Assembly (NCBI GenBank): GCA_965220855.1
Contig: CBDCQY010000001.1
Span: forward strand, 1,984,001 to 2,048,000
Direction of reading: 5' to 3'
Length of the DNA stretch: 64,000 nucleotides
Origin: Bin95 sp965220855
GTDB lineage: Bacteria; Pseudomonadota; Alphaproteobacteria; Bin95
In this document: in pieces, positions 26,864 through 35,769 of the stretch
How the letters are laid out: every line of letters begins with the position of its first letter
How positions within the stretch are numbered: position 1 is the stretch's first letter
The notes under the pieces: generated by a model
The model's database searches: none
What the model was told of the DNA's origin: nothing
Seen by the model: only the letters and a program-made list of their open reading frames with translations
Translations under genes and position numbers: made by a program

Positions 26864-28356
26864 CGCTCGCCGAGCGCCTGGCCGCCCGGCCCGGCCGGGC
26901 GCTGGCGGCGCTCGCGGCGGCGCAACTCTGCCTCTGGACGCTCGCGCCGGCGCTCACCCACAGCGCGCCGCCGCTCGACATGCTGGAGATGCTGGTCTGG
27001 GGCCGGGAAGGGGTCGTCGCCACCTACAAGCATCCCAACCTGCCGGGGCTGATGCTGGAGGCCGTGCGGCGGCTCTCCTTCGGCGCGCTCTGGCCGGGCT
27101 ATCTGCTGGCGCAGGCCTGCGTCGCGGCCAGCTTCGCCGCCGTCTGGCTGCTGGGCCGCGAGCTGCTGGGGGCGGCGCGGGCGCTCGCCGGCGCGCTGCT
27201 GCTCACCGGCGTGTTCTACTATTCCTGGCCGACGCCGGAGCTGAATCACAATCTGGTCCAGATGCCGCTCTGGGCCTGGACGAGCCTGGCGCTCTGGCGC
27301 GCGGTCGCGCGCGACGGGACCGGCCGGTGGCTGCTGCTCGGGCTGCTCGGCGGGCTGTCGCTCTGGGCAAAATACTCCTCCGGCCTGCTGCTGCTGGCGG
27401 CCGCGCTGTGGATGGTGCTGGACGGGCCGGCGCGCGCCCGCCTCCGCCGGCCGGGACCCTGGATCGCGCTCGCCGCCGCCCTCGCCACGGCCGCGCCGCA
27501 ACTGCATTTCCTGCTCATGAGCGACTTCCTGCCCTTCGACTATGCGCTGGCGCGGGCCGGCTCCGGCCGGGCGGAGGGGCCGCTCGGCTTCCTGCTTGCG
27601 CAGGCCGCCGATCATGGCGTCTTCCTCATCATGGCGGCGGCGGCCGGGCTGTTCGGCGCGGGCGCGCTCCGGCGCGAGGCTTCGGAGTTCCGCGCGCGGC
27701 GCTTTCTCGCCGTCATGGGCCTCGGCCCGGCGCTGCTGGCGGCGCTGGCGGCGGCCCTGGCCGGCTTCGGCATGAAGGACATGTGGGGCATGCCGATGTT
27801 CAACCTCTCCGGCCTCTTGCTGCTGGCGCTGTTGCCGGGGCGTTTCGAGGCCCGTCGGCTGGCCCGTCTGGCGGTCATGGCCGCCGGGCTGCTGGCGCTG
27901 CTGCCGGCGGCCTATGCGGCCTCCGTGCTGCTGCGGGCGGAACTCTCGGACAAGCCCTCGCGCGCGGTCTGGCCGCAGCGCGAGATCGCGGACCGGCTGC
28001 TGGCCGGCTACCGGGCCGAGACCGGCCGCGATCCGACCGTCGTCGCCGGGCCGCTCTGGGAGGCGGGGCTGGTGGCGCTTCTTGCGCCGGGCGCGCCGTC
28101 GGTTTCGATCGACGGCGAGGAGCGCAAGTCTCCCTGGGCCGACGTCCTGCGCGTCCGCCGCGAGGGCGCGCTCGCCGTCTGGCGGGGCGGCCGGGCGCCG
28201 CCGCCGGCCCTGGAAGCGGCGGTCGCGGGCCGGGCGGTCCGGCAGGAAAGCTTCCGCTGGAGCGCTTCGCCCTCGGCGCGCCCGATCCGCCTCGCCTGGA
28301 CGGTCATTCCGCCCCGGGCTCCCGAAACACGAAGAAGCGGTTCGCCAGATAGGTGA
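26860..28356 (+). CDS. GT39/ArnT-like membrane glycosyltransferase
   Basis: A 498-residue polytopic protein starting at a GTG that overlaps the previous stop (GTGA). About ten hydrophobic segments are visible. The first periplasmic loop has the acidic residues expected of the PMT/ArnT superfamily (LDMLEM), followed by a Lys-His pair (YKHPNLPG) that recurs in this clan. The enzyme class transfers sugars from polyprenyl phosphate carriers to lipids or proteins at the outer face of the inner membrane. The 3' end overlaps the convergent gtrA gene by 53 bases. Together with the GT2, GtrA and uxs genes it suggests an envelope sugar-modification locus. Confidence 0.82.
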   Translation: MTLAERLAARPGRALAALAAAQLCLWTLAPALTHSAPPLDMLEMLVWGREGVVATYKHPNLPGLMLEAVRRLSFGALWPGYLLAQACVAASFAAVWLLGRELLGAARALAGALLLTGVFYYSWPTPELNHNLVQMPLWAWTSLALWRAVARDGTGRWLLLGLLGGLSLWAKYSSGLLLLAAALWMVLDGPARARLRRPGPWIALAAALATAAPQLHFLLMSDFLPFDYALARAGSGRAEGPLGFLLAQAADHGVFLIMAAAAGLFGAGALRREASEFRARRFLAVMGLGPALLAALAAALAGFGMKDMWGMPMFNLSGLLLLALLPGRFEARRLARLAVMAAGLLALLPAAYAASVLLRAELSDKPSRAVWPQREIADRLLAGYRAETGRDPTVVAGPLWEAGLVALLAPGAPSVSIDGEERKSPWADVLRVRREGALAVWRGGRAPPPALEAAVAGRAVRQESFRWSASPSARPIRLAWTVIPPRAPETRRSGSPDR

Positions 28357-28699
28357 GCAGGGCGGCGAGCGCGGTGAACAGCAGGAAGCCCGCCCGATAG
28401 TCCAGCCCCGCCAGGTCCGCCCAGAGCGCCATCGCGCCGCCATGCAGGCAGACGATGGCGGCGTAGCAGCCGAGAAAGCGCGTCAGCGCCCGCCCGTGCG
28501 GCGCGCGGCTCCGCCAGACGAAGCGGCGATTGCCGGCATAGGAGACCGCGATGCCGCAGATTGCGGCAAGCGCGTTGGCGAGCCCCGTCGAGGCCATGCC
28601 CGCGCTCTCCACGAGGCCGGCGAGCACGCCGTAATGCGCGAGCGTCGCGACCAGGCCGTTCAGAACGAAGCGCAGGACGCGCCCGGCTTCCTCACGCAT
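28304..28699 (-). CDS. GtrA family membrane protein
   Basis: A 131-residue protein with four predicted membrane segments (VLRFVLNGLVATLAHYGVL, the ICGIAVSYAGNRRFVW region and two C-terminal spans). The motif SYAGNRRFVWR is the GtrA family signature. GtrA-like proteins are thought to help flip polyprenyl-phosphate sugars. It overlaps the GT2 gene by eight bases and is tail-to-tail with the GT39 gene over 53 bases. Confidence 0.92.
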   Translation of the reverse strand: MREEAGRVLRFVLNGLVATLAHYGVLAGLVESAGMASTGLANALAAICGIAVSYAGNRRFVWRSRAPHGRALTRFLGCYAAIVCLHGGAMALWADLAGLDYRAGFLLFTALAALLTYLANRFFVFREPGAE

Positions 28700-29669
28700 C
28701 GCCGGGGCCGGCCCGCTCCTCGGGGCCGACGGCCTCGCTTTCCTGGATGAGCGAGGCGGCCGCCGCCTCCAGCTCCGCCGGCGAGCGGTAGCCGAGCGCG
28801 TTCATGATGAGCGCGACCAGGCTGAGCAGCGCGGTCTGCAGGAAGACCAGGATGAGGAAGCCGGTGAGGAAGGTGAGCCAGCCGGGCGTGGCCTGGCCCG
28901 CCAGTTTCAGGCCGGCTGCGGTCAGGAAGATCAGGATGCCCGACACCGCCGCGCCAACGCAGACCGCGCCCATGCGCGTCAGCACCGCATCGTCGAACAC
29001 CGCCACGGCGCGGATGCCATGCAGCGCGAGCGCATAGAAGTTCATATGCGAGCGGCCGTCATGGCGCCGGCCGCGGTCGCAGGCGATCTCCACCCGGCGG
29101 AGCCGGGACTTGATGAGCGCGGCCGCCAGATGGATGCGCGTCTCCTGCATCGCGGCCAGCCGGCTGACAGCCCGCCGGTCGAGGGCGCAGAAATTGCCGA
29201 AGCGGATGCGGTGGCCGGTCAGCAGGCTGAAGAAGCGGCGATAGAGCCGGTAGAAGATGCGGAAGGAGAGCGATTCGGTGCGCCGGGCGCGGAGCGCGAC
29301 CGCGGCCTCGCAGTCCGGCCCGACCGCCGCCACCAGGCGGGGCAGGTCTTCGGGCCGGTCCTCGCCGTCGCTGTCCATCACCAGGGCGCCGGCGTAGCGG
29401 GGGTCGGCGGCCGCCAGGGTCAGCCCGACCGAGATCGCGATCTGGTGGCCGCCATTGCGCCGCAGCCGGACGATGCGCCCGGCCAGCCCCGCCGCCCGCA
29501 ACGCCTCGGCCCTCGGCGGGTCGCGGAGCGAGCCGTCATCGACCGCCAGCACTTCGAGGGTTGCGCCGGCCTCGACGCGCGCCAGGTCTTGGCAGAGCCG
29601 CGCGAAGGAGGCGCCGTCCTCGAATACCGGCGTGACGACGGCCCAGACCGTCTCACGCGCCTGCGACAT
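28692..29669 (-). CDS. family 2 glycosyltransferase, GtrB/DPM1-like
   Basis: A 325-residue GT2 enzyme with a GT-A domain (about 1-230) and two C-terminal membrane spans (about 240-300). LEVLAVDDGSLRD carries the nucleotide-sugar aspartates, and LVMDSDGEDRPEDLP is the DxD-type metal site with the usual Q-to-E variation. The architecture fits a polyprenyl-phosphate sugar synthase (GtrB/ArnC type) supplying a donor to the GT39 enzyme. It overlaps uxs by 17 bases and gtrA by 8, so the three are one operon. Confidence 0.88.
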   Translation of the reverse strand: MSQARETVWAVVTPVFEDGASFARLCQDLARVEAGATLEVLAVDDGSLRDPPRAEALRAAGLAGRIVRLRRNGGHQIAISVGLTLAAADPRYAGALVMDSDGEDRPEDLPRLVAAVGPDCEAAVALRARRTESLSFRIFYRLYRRFFSLLTGHRIRFGNFCALDRRAVSRLAAMQETRIHLAAALIKSRLRRVEIACDRGRRHDGRSHMNFYALALHGIRAVAVFDDAVLTRMGAVCVGAAVSGILIFLTAAGLKLAGQATPGWLTFLTGFLILVFLQTALLSLVALIMNALGYRSPAELEAAAASLIQESEAVGPEERAGPGDA

Positions 29670-30636
29670 GGATCCGGTGTTCCGGTATGGCGCGCAGCAG
29701 TTCGCGGAACCACTCGGCGGTCCGCCGGAGGCCCTCTTCCAGCCCGGTGCCCGGCCGCCAGCCGAGCAGTTCCTTGGCCCGCGAGATGTCCGGGCGCCGG
29801 CGCACCGGATCGTCCTCCTCGAGCGGCACGAACACGGTCTTCGATCCGCTCCCGCACACCCGCAGCACGGTCTCGGCGAGCGCGGCGATGGTGGTCTCTT
29901 CCGGATTGCCGAGATTGACCGGTCCCGGCGGCGCGTCGTCCATCTCCATCCAGGCGATCATCCCGGAGACGAGATCATCGACATAGCAGAAGGAGCGCGT
30001 CTGCCGACCGTCGCCGGCGAGCGTGAGCGGGCGGTCGAGCAGCGCCTGGACCATGAAATTGGACACGACGCGCCCGTCGGAAGGGTGCATGCGCGGCCCG
30101 TAGGTGTTGAAGATGCGGGCCACCCGGATATCGACGCCATGCTGGCGGCGATAGTCGAAGAACAGCGTCTCGGCGCAGCGCTTGCCTTCGTCATAGCAGG
30201 CGCGCGGGCCGATCGGGTTCACATTGCCCCAGTCGCTTTCCTTCTGGGGATGGCTCAGCGGGTCGCCATAGACCTCGCTGGTGGAGGCCTGCAGGATACG
30301 CGCGCCGGTGCGCCGGGCGAGCTCCAGCATGTTGATCGCGCCGTGCACCGAGGTCTTCACCGTCTGCACGGGATCGTGCCGGTAATGCACCGGGCTCGCC
30401 GGGCAGGCGAGATTGTAGATGCGGTCCACCTCCAGCCGGAGCGGCTCGGTCACATCGTGGCGGATGAACTCGAAATTGGGCTCGCCCAGCAGATGGGCGA
30501 TATTGGCCTTCGTGCCGGTGAACAGATTGTCGAGGCAGATCACATCCGCGCCGGCGGCGAGCAGCCGCTCGCAGAGATGCGAGCCCATGAAGCCGGCCCC
30601 GCCGGTGACGAGCGTGCGTTCCGTATAATGCTTCAT
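29653..30636 (-). CDS. UDP-glucuronate decarboxylase-like NAD-dependent epimerase/dehydratase
   Basis: A 327-residue extended SDR. It has TGGAGFMGSHL at residues 11-21, VICLDNLFTG for NAD binding, the catalytic STSEVYGD and YDEGKR (YxxxK), and ARIFNTYGPRM and LAGDGRQTRSF for UDP-sugar binding. This set is characteristic of UDP-xylose synthase (UXS), which converts UDP-glucuronate to UDP-xylose; related 4,6-dehydratases are less similar. It leads the uxs-GT2-gtrA operon and may supply a pentose for envelope decoration. Confidence 0.88.
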   Translation of the reverse strand: MKHYTERTLVTGGAGFMGSHLCERLLAAGADVICLDNLFTGTKANIAHLLGEPNFEFIRHDVTEPLRLEVDRIYNLACPASPVHYRHDPVQTVKTSVHGAINMLELARRTGARILQASTSEVYGDPLSHPQKESDWGNVNPIGPRACYDEGKRCAETLFFDYRRQHGVDIRVARIFNTYGPRMHPSDGRVVSNFMVQALLDRPLTLAGDGRQTRSFCYVDDLVSGMIAWMEMDDAPPGPVNLGNPEETTIAALAETVLRVCGSGSKTVFVPLEEDDPVRRRPDISRAKELLGWRPGTGLEEGLRRTAEWFRELLRAIPEHRIHVAGA

Positions 30637-30723
30637 GCGTGCGCCGCCAGCTTCCGAGGCAAGGGCGCCATTCTACCGCCGGCGGCTGCGTTTGCGAAAC
30701 CGCGCGGCGCGGCGCGGCGCCGG

Positions 30724-31608
30724 TCAGCCGTCGGTGAGCGGATTGGCGTCGCCCGGCCAGCGCGCCTCCAGGCTCTGGCGCATCCGGGCGAGCGCGCGGG
30801 CTTCCAGCTGGCGCACCCGCTCCTTGCTGACGCCCAGCTCCTCGCCGAGCGATTCCAGCGTGCGGGTTTCCTCCTCCAGGAGGCGCGCGCGCACGATCTT
30901 CGCCTCGCGCGGCGGCAGCGTGTCGAGGGCCTCGCGGATCCAGCGCGCATGCAGGTCGCCGTCGAGATGCGCCATGGCGTTGGCCTCCGGCGTCGGGCGC
31001 TCATCGACCAGGCTCTGGCCCCAGCTGTCCTCCCCGTCCTCGCCCATGGGCGCATCGAGCGACCGGTCGGCGCCGGTCAGCCGGTTTTCCATGGTCTCGA
31101 CGTCGCGCTCGGGCACCTTGAGTTCGGTCGCGATGCGCCGGCGCCCCTGAGCGTCGAGCGGCTTGCCGGTGCGCCCCTCGATGCGCGCCCGCAGCCGGCG
31201 CAGATTGAAGAACAGCGCCTTTTGCGAGGAGGTCGAGCCGGTGCGCACGATCGACCAGTTGCGCAGCACATAGTCCTGCATCGCCGAGCGGACCCACCAG
31301 GAGGCGTAGGTGGAGAAGCGCACCTCGCGCTCGGGGTCGAAGCGGGCCGCCGCCTGCATCAGCCCGACCGCGCCTTCCTGCATCAGGTCGGCCATCGGCA
31401 GGCCGTAATTGCGATATTTCGCCGCTGTGGCGGCCACCAGGCGGGTATAGGCGTTCACGAGCTCATGCAGCGCCGCCTCGTCCCCGCTATTGCGCCAGCG
31501 CAGCGCCAGCAGATGTTCGTGCTCGCGGCTCAGCAGCGGCACGCTCATCGCGTGCCGGACGAACTTCAGCGTCCCTCTGCTGTTCTCGGACCTGTCCAGA
31601 TAGCTCAT
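30724..31608 (-). CDS. rpoH: RNA polymerase sigma-32 factor
   Basis: A 294-residue heat-shock-type sigma factor. Region 2 contains YGLPMADLMQEGAVGLMQA and FSTYASWWVRSAMQDYVLRNW. The RpoH box QKALFFNLRRL is at 129-139. Region 4 ends with a helix-turn-helix (LEELGVSKERVRQLEARAL-like). The start at 31608 has a GGAAGAGAGA ribosome site. Alphaproteobacteria often have more than one RpoH, so this may be one of several. It sits between carD and the sugar operon as an apparently single gene. Confidence 0.93.
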   Translation of the reverse strand: MSYLDRSENSRGTLKFVRHAMSVPLLSREHEHLLALRWRNSGDEAALHELVNAYTRLVAATAAKYRNYGLPMADLMQEGAVGLMQAAARFDPEREVRFSTYASWWVRSAMQDYVLRNWSIVRTGSTSSQKALFFNLRRLRARIEGRTGKPLDAQGRRRIATELKVPERDVETMENRLTGADRSLDAPMGEDGEDSWGQSLVDERPTPEANAMAHLDGDLHARWIREALDTLPPREAKIVRARLLEEETRTLESLGEELGVSKERVRQLEARALARMRQSLEARWPGDANPLTDG

Positions 31609-31724
31609 GGTCTCTCTTCCCGAGGCTGACGCCCGCCGCTCAGGGACATGCGCCTGTTCAGGAGGTCGGAACCGGCCGGCCAAAAGTCAAGCGGTGCGGC
31701 CGATAATGAAGTTCACAAAATATT

Positions 31725-31755
31725 GAGGCGGCCACCCCAGGTGGCCGACCGCCTC
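31725..31755 (-). terminator. hairpin terminator behind carD
   Basis: GGCCACC (31730-31736) pairs with GGTGGCC (31740-31746) around a 3-base loop, and the stem is extended by imperfect GC pairing on both sides. On the minus strand it is followed by TCAATATTTTG, a modest T-rich tail, 30 or so bases after the carD stop. Confidence 0.6.
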
Positions 31756-31782
31756 GTCCGGCGTTCGTCTCGTCCGGGCCAG

Positions 31783-32280
31783 TCAGGCCGCCTCGAGCAC
31801 CATCTCGACCTTCTCGACGGCCTTGTCCTCGTCGATCTTCTCCACCACCGCGAGTTCGCGCGTCAGGCGCTCCAGCGCGGCCTGATAGATCTGGCGCTCG
31901 CTGTAGGACTGGTCGGGCTGTCCGGCGTTGCGATACAGGTCCCGCACCACCTCCGCGATCAGCACCGGGTCGCCGGAGTTGATCTTGGCCTCGTATTCCT
32001 GCGCCCGCCGGCTCCACATGGTGCGCTTGATGCGCACCTTGCCCTTGAGCGTCTTGAGCGCGTTCTGCATCTCCTTCTTGGTGGAGAGCGTGCGCAGGCC
32101 CGCCGTCTGCAGCTTCGCGGTCGGGATGCGCAGCAGCATCTTCTCCTTCTCGAACTCGATCACCAGCACTTCCAGATCGTAGCCCGAGATCTGCTGCTCC
32201 TCGATCGCCAGAATCTTGCCGACGCCATGCGCCGGATAGACCACATGATTGCCGGTCTTGAATGCCGCCCGTTTCGTCAT
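31783..32280 (-). CDS. carD: CarD-type transcriptional regulator
   Basis: A 165-residue CarD/CdnL protein. The N-terminal Tudor-like RNA-polymerase-interacting domain reads FKTGNHVVYPAHGVGKILAI and ends near YDLEVLVIEFEKEKMLLRIP. The helical C-terminal part has KRTMWSRRAQEYEAKINSGD. These proteins bind the beta subunit and stabilise open promoter complexes, notably at rRNA promoters. It is the last gene of the helicase-S4-fdxA-carD cluster; the 195-base gap upstream contains a small GC-rich hairpin (32341-32357) and probably its own promoter. Confidence 0.95.
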   Translation of the reverse strand: MTKRAAFKTGNHVVYPAHGVGKILAIEEQQISGYDLEVLVIEFEKEKMLLRIPTAKLQTAGLRTLSTKKEMQNALKTLKGKVRIKRTMWSRRAQEYEAKINSGDPVLIAEVVRDLYRNAGQPDQSYSERQIYQAALERLTRELAVVEKIDEDKAVEKVEMVLEAA

Positions 32281-32475
32281 CCCGCTTCCATAACCCCTGT
32301 CACGGCTTCGGAGCGTGGGCCGCCGCGCAACACAGCCCCGCCCGCCCCCGTCGGGGGCGGCGAGGCGCATTCATGCGAGCGACGCTCCCGATCTCGCTCT
32401 GCAAAATCGCAACATAGCACGGCTTGCGCCGGAATGCGAGTCCCCCGGCGGCCGGGCGCCGGCCGGCCTCGCCGG

Positions 32476-32808
32476 TCAGCCGCCAGGATTCGGACTGAAA
32501 TGGGCCTCCAGCTTGCCCTCGACGCCCTCCCAGGACTCGGCGTCGGCCGGCGGGTCCTTGCGGAAGGTGATGTTGGGCCAGCTCTCGGAATAGCGCCGGT
32601 TGAACTCGACCCACTCCTCCATGCCGGGGTCGGTGTCCGGCTTGATGGCCTCGACGGGGCATTCCGGCTCGCACACGCCGCAATCGATGCACTCGTCGGG
32701 GTGGATCACCAGCATGTTCTCGCCCTCATAGAAGCAGTCCACCGGGCAGACCTCGACGCAATCGGTATATTTGCAGCGAATGCAGGCGTCGTTCACGATA
32801 TAGGTCAT
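32476..32808 (-). CDS. fdxA: seven-iron ferredoxin FdxA
   Basis: A 110-residue ferredoxin. Cysteines C9, C12, C17, C21 and C25 lie in the first cluster region and C40, C43, C46 and C50 in the second (CIDCGVCEPECP), the layout of [3Fe-4S]/[4Fe-4S] ferredoxins. The extended C-terminus with WPNITFRKDPPADA is typical of the alphaproteobacterial type. It carries electrons in the cytoplasm; the partner is not known. The start is the ATG of MTYIVNDACI; the longer frame upstream lacks similarity. Confidence 0.96.
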   Translation of the reverse strand: MTYIVNDACIRCKYTDCVEVCPVDCFYEGENMLVIHPDECIDCGVCEPECPVEAIKPDTDPGMEEWVEFNRRYSESWPNITFRKDPPADAESWEGVEGKLEAHFSPNPGG

Positions 32809-32877
32809 CGAACGGTCTCTCCGCGCGCCGGGGGTCCGCAGGGCGTGACGGGGCATTTAGCAGCCGCGCCGGGCCTG

Positions 32878-33150
32878 TCAACCATCGAGATTCTCATAGA
32901 GCCGGGCCGCCTCGGGCGCCGGGCCGCGCCGTTCGGCCAGCGCCTCCACCCGCACCACCCGGATCGCGCCGGCCTGCGGGAAGGTGAGCACATCGCCGAC
33001 GCGCAAGGTGTGATGCGCCTTCTGCACCGGCCGGCGGTTCACCCGCACCTTGCCCGCCTGGCAGAGTTTCGTCGCCAGGCTGCGGGTCTTGAAGAAACGC
33101 GCGCGCCAGAGCCACTGGTCCAGCCGCTGGCCGAGCGGCGCGTCGCTCAC
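32878..33150 (-). CDS. S4-domain RNA-binding protein, Hsp15-like
   Basis: A 90-residue protein that is almost entirely an S4 domain (RLDQWLWRARFFKTRSLATKL, then GKVRVNRRPVQKAHHTLRVGD). Hsp15/HslR relatives bind stalled 50S subunits carrying nascent chains. The GTG start at 33150 overlaps the helicase stop by four bases (GTGA), showing translational coupling to the helicase. Length is shorter than enteric Hsp15, which has a C-terminal extension. Confidence 0.88.
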   Translation of the reverse strand: MSDAPLGQRLDQWLWRARFFKTRSLATKLCQAGKVRVNRRPVQKAHHTLRVGDVLTFPQAGAIRVVRVEALAERRGPAPEAARLYENLDG

Positions 33151-35621
33151 GGCTCCACCCTGAGCGTGCGCAGCATGGCGAAGGGCGAGCCGGAGGCCGC
33201 CGCCGGCCGGCGGCGCGGCGCGGGACGCTTCTGTCGGCTCACCATCTCCGCGCCGGTGCAACTCTCGCGCGCCTCGAAGCCGATCGCGCAGAGCACCGCC
33301 GGCAGCGCGTCCAGATCGCAGCCGGCCAGCCGCGCCAGCTGCTGCGTCGGCACGAAGGGGCCTTGCCGGGCGAGCGCCGCCGCCGCCTCGGCCAGCCGCT
33401 CCAGCGCCGCAGGCCGCAAGGCGAGCGCGCCGGCGACCAGATAGCCCGCCGCCGCATAGCGCGCCGCCGGCGCGCCCGGATCGCGCGCCAGCCGCTGGCG
33501 CGCGGTCGCGAGCGGCTGGCCGATCTCGCCCTCATGCACCTGCCAGAGCAGGTCCAGCAGGCCCGCCGGGCGGGCCTTGTGCATGGCCGGCAGGAACACC
33601 GCGACCCGCCCGATGCGCACGCCCAGCCGGGCGAGCGCCTGGCGGTCGGCGCGGGTGAGCGAGCCGGCGAGGTCGGCGAGAGCCTCGCGCGGCATCGTGC
33701 CGAGCGCCTCGGCCAGGCGATAGGCGACGCCGCGCGCCCGGCTCGACAGCCCGTCGGCGCGCGCCAGCGCCAGCAAGGGCGCCAGGTCGCGCTGCAGCCG
33801 GCCCGCCAGCCACTCGCCGATGCGCCGCTCGATCCGCCGTCGCGGCCCCGCCTCCAGCAGTTCGGAGGGCAGCGCGCGCGCTTGCGGCGACAGCGCCGTC
33901 GGGCCGGCCGTCAGCCGCGCCACCGGCTCGCCGTTCCAGCGAATGCGCGCGGCCTCGTCGAGCGCGAAGGCGTCGTCGCCGGCGGCCGCCAGCTCCTCGA
34001 CCCGGCGCGCGGCCTCCTGGCGCAGCACGCGCTGGGCCGCCAGCAGCAGCGGGCGGCCGCGAGGCTCGCTGCGCGCCGGCGTGTAGCGGAAGCCCTCCAG
34101 GCGCCCGACCGGCGCGCCCTCGATCAGCAGGCGGCCGTCGCGCGCGACCGCCCCCAGCAGGTCGCCGCCGTCGCGCAGGCGCTGCGCCAGCACGGTCGCG
34201 CGGCGATCGACGAAGCGCTGCGTCAGCCGCTCGTGCAGCGCGTCCGACAGCAGGTCCTCCAGCCGGCGGGTGCGCTCCTGCCACTCCGCCGCATCGTCGA
34301 ACCAGGTCGCGCGATGCGTCACATAGGTCCAGGTGCGCACGCCGGCGATCCGCGCCATCAGCGTGTCGATGTCGCCGTCGGTGCGCTCCAGCCGCCCGAC
34401 CTGCCGGGCGACCCAGTCGTCCGGCAACCGGCCGCGATTCTCGACCAGATAGCGATAGATGCGCCCGAGCAGCCAGGCGTGGGCCTCGGTCAGCGTCTTG
34501 CGGAAGTCCGGTATCTGGCAGACCTCCCAGAGCAGCGCCACGCGCTCCGGGCTGTCGGCGGCCGCCCGGACCCCGGCGTCGCGCGCCAGCACGGCCAGCG
34601 CCTGCTGGTCCTCGCCGTCGCGTCCCGGGACGAGGAAGGGCAGCGGCGGAGGCCGCCGGAGGCTCGCCAGCAGGCGGTCGGGACTGGAGAAGTCGAGCGC
34701 CGTATTGCGCCAGGAGACCGTGCGCAGCGGCTCGAAGCGATGGTCCTCCACCCGAGACACCACCCGCTCGTCGATCGGGCCCTGCTCGGCGGTCACGCCG
34801 AACGTGCCGTCGGCGACATGGCGCCCGGCCCGCCCGGCGATCTGGCCGATCTCGGCCGCGCCCAACGGCCGGAGCCGCCGCCCGTCGAACTTGTGCAGCG
34901 CGGAGAAGGCGACATGGCGCACATCCATGTTCAGCCCCATGCCGATGGCGTCGGTGGCCACCAGATAATCGACCTCGCCGGCCTGATACATGCCGACCTG
35001 GGCGTTGCGCGTGCGCGGGCTGAGCGCGCCCAGAACCACGGCCGTGCCGCCGCGCTGTCGGCGCACGAACTCGGCCAGGCGATAGACCTCGCTTGCGGAG
35101 AAGGCGACCACGGCCGAGCGCGGCGGCAGCCGCGTCACCTTGCGGTAGCCGGCATAGTCGAGCCGGGAGAAGCGCGGCCGGTCCTCGACCACGGCCTCCG
35201 GAGCGAGCTGGCGCAGCAGCGGGCGGATCGTCTCCGCGCCGAGGAACATCGTCTCCTCGGTTCCGCGCGCGTGCAGCAGGCGGTCGGTGACGATATGGCC
35301 GCGCTCGGGGTCGGCCGCCATCTGCACCTCATCGACGGCCAGGAAGGCCGTGCGCCGGTCGAGCGGCATGGACTCGGTGGTGCAGACGAAGTAGCGCGCC
35401 TCCGGCGGGATCAGCTTCTCCTCGCCGGTCACCAGCGCCACCCGGCTTGCGCCCTTGATCGCCGCGACGCGGTCGTAGTTCTCGCGCGCCAGCAGGCGCA
35501 GCGGAAAGCCGATCATGCCGGAGCGGTGCGCCAGCATCCGCTGCACGGCGGCATAGGTCTTGCCGGTGTTGGTCGGCCCGAGCAGCGCGGTGACGCGCGC
35601 CGGCCCATCGGTCGCCTGCAT
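33147..35621 (-). CDS. SUV3-like DEAD/DExH-family helicase
   Basis: An 824-residue superfamily 2 helicase. Walker A is GPTNTGKT at 15-22, motif II LAVDEVQM lies near residue 97, and motif VI is QIAGRAGRH near 273. The first 400 residues resemble mitochondrial SUV3, an RNA helicase; the C-terminal half is arginine/alanine-rich and specific to alphaproteobacteria. It may act in RNA turnover. The ATG at 35621 follows family similarity. It heads the cluster with the S4 protein, fdxA and carD, an order common in alphaproteobacteria. Confidence 0.9.
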   Translation of the reverse strand: MQATDGPARVTALLGPTNTGKTYAAVQRMLAHRSGMIGFPLRLLARENYDRVAAIKGASRVALVTGEEKLIPPEARYFVCTTESMPLDRRTAFLAVDEVQMAADPERGHIVTDRLLHARGTEETMFLGAETIRPLLRQLAPEAVVEDRPRFSRLDYAGYRKVTRLPPRSAVVAFSASEVYRLAEFVRRQRGGTAVVLGALSPRTRNAQVGMYQAGEVDYLVATDAIGMGLNMDVRHVAFSALHKFDGRRLRPLGAAEIGQIAGRAGRHVADGTFGVTAEQGPIDERVVSRVEDHRFEPLRTVSWRNTALDFSSPDRLLASLRRPPPLPFLVPGRDGEDQQALAVLARDAGVRAAADSPERVALLWEVCQIPDFRKTLTEAHAWLLGRIYRYLVENRGRLPDDWVARQVGRLERTDGDIDTLMARIAGVRTWTYVTHRATWFDDAAEWQERTRRLEDLLSDALHERLTQRFVDRRATVLAQRLRDGGDLLGAVARDGRLLIEGAPVGRLEGFRYTPARSEPRGRPLLLAAQRVLRQEAARRVEELAAAGDDAFALDEAARIRWNGEPVARLTAGPTALSPQARALPSELLEAGPRRRIERRIGEWLAGRLQRDLAPLLALARADGLSSRARGVAYRLAEALGTMPREALADLAGSLTRADRQALARLGVRIGRVAVFLPAMHKARPAGLLDLLWQVHEGEIGQPLATARQRLARDPGAPAARYAAAGYLVAGALALRPAALERLAEAAAALARQGPFVPTQQLARLAGCDLDALPAVLCAIGFEARESCTGAEMVSRQKRPAPRRRPAAASGSPFAMLRTLRVEP

Positions 35622-35769
35622 GGGGGAAGCTTCGGGGCGATTCTCCGCCGGTTCAAGGCCAAATCCGCGCGCGCTTCGCAACGGTAGGGAGCGCGCCGCT
35701 TCGCGCTCCGGCAGAATCGGGTAGGCTGGCGCTTCCGGCCCCCGGCTCCGAGCGAAGGACACCCGATCC

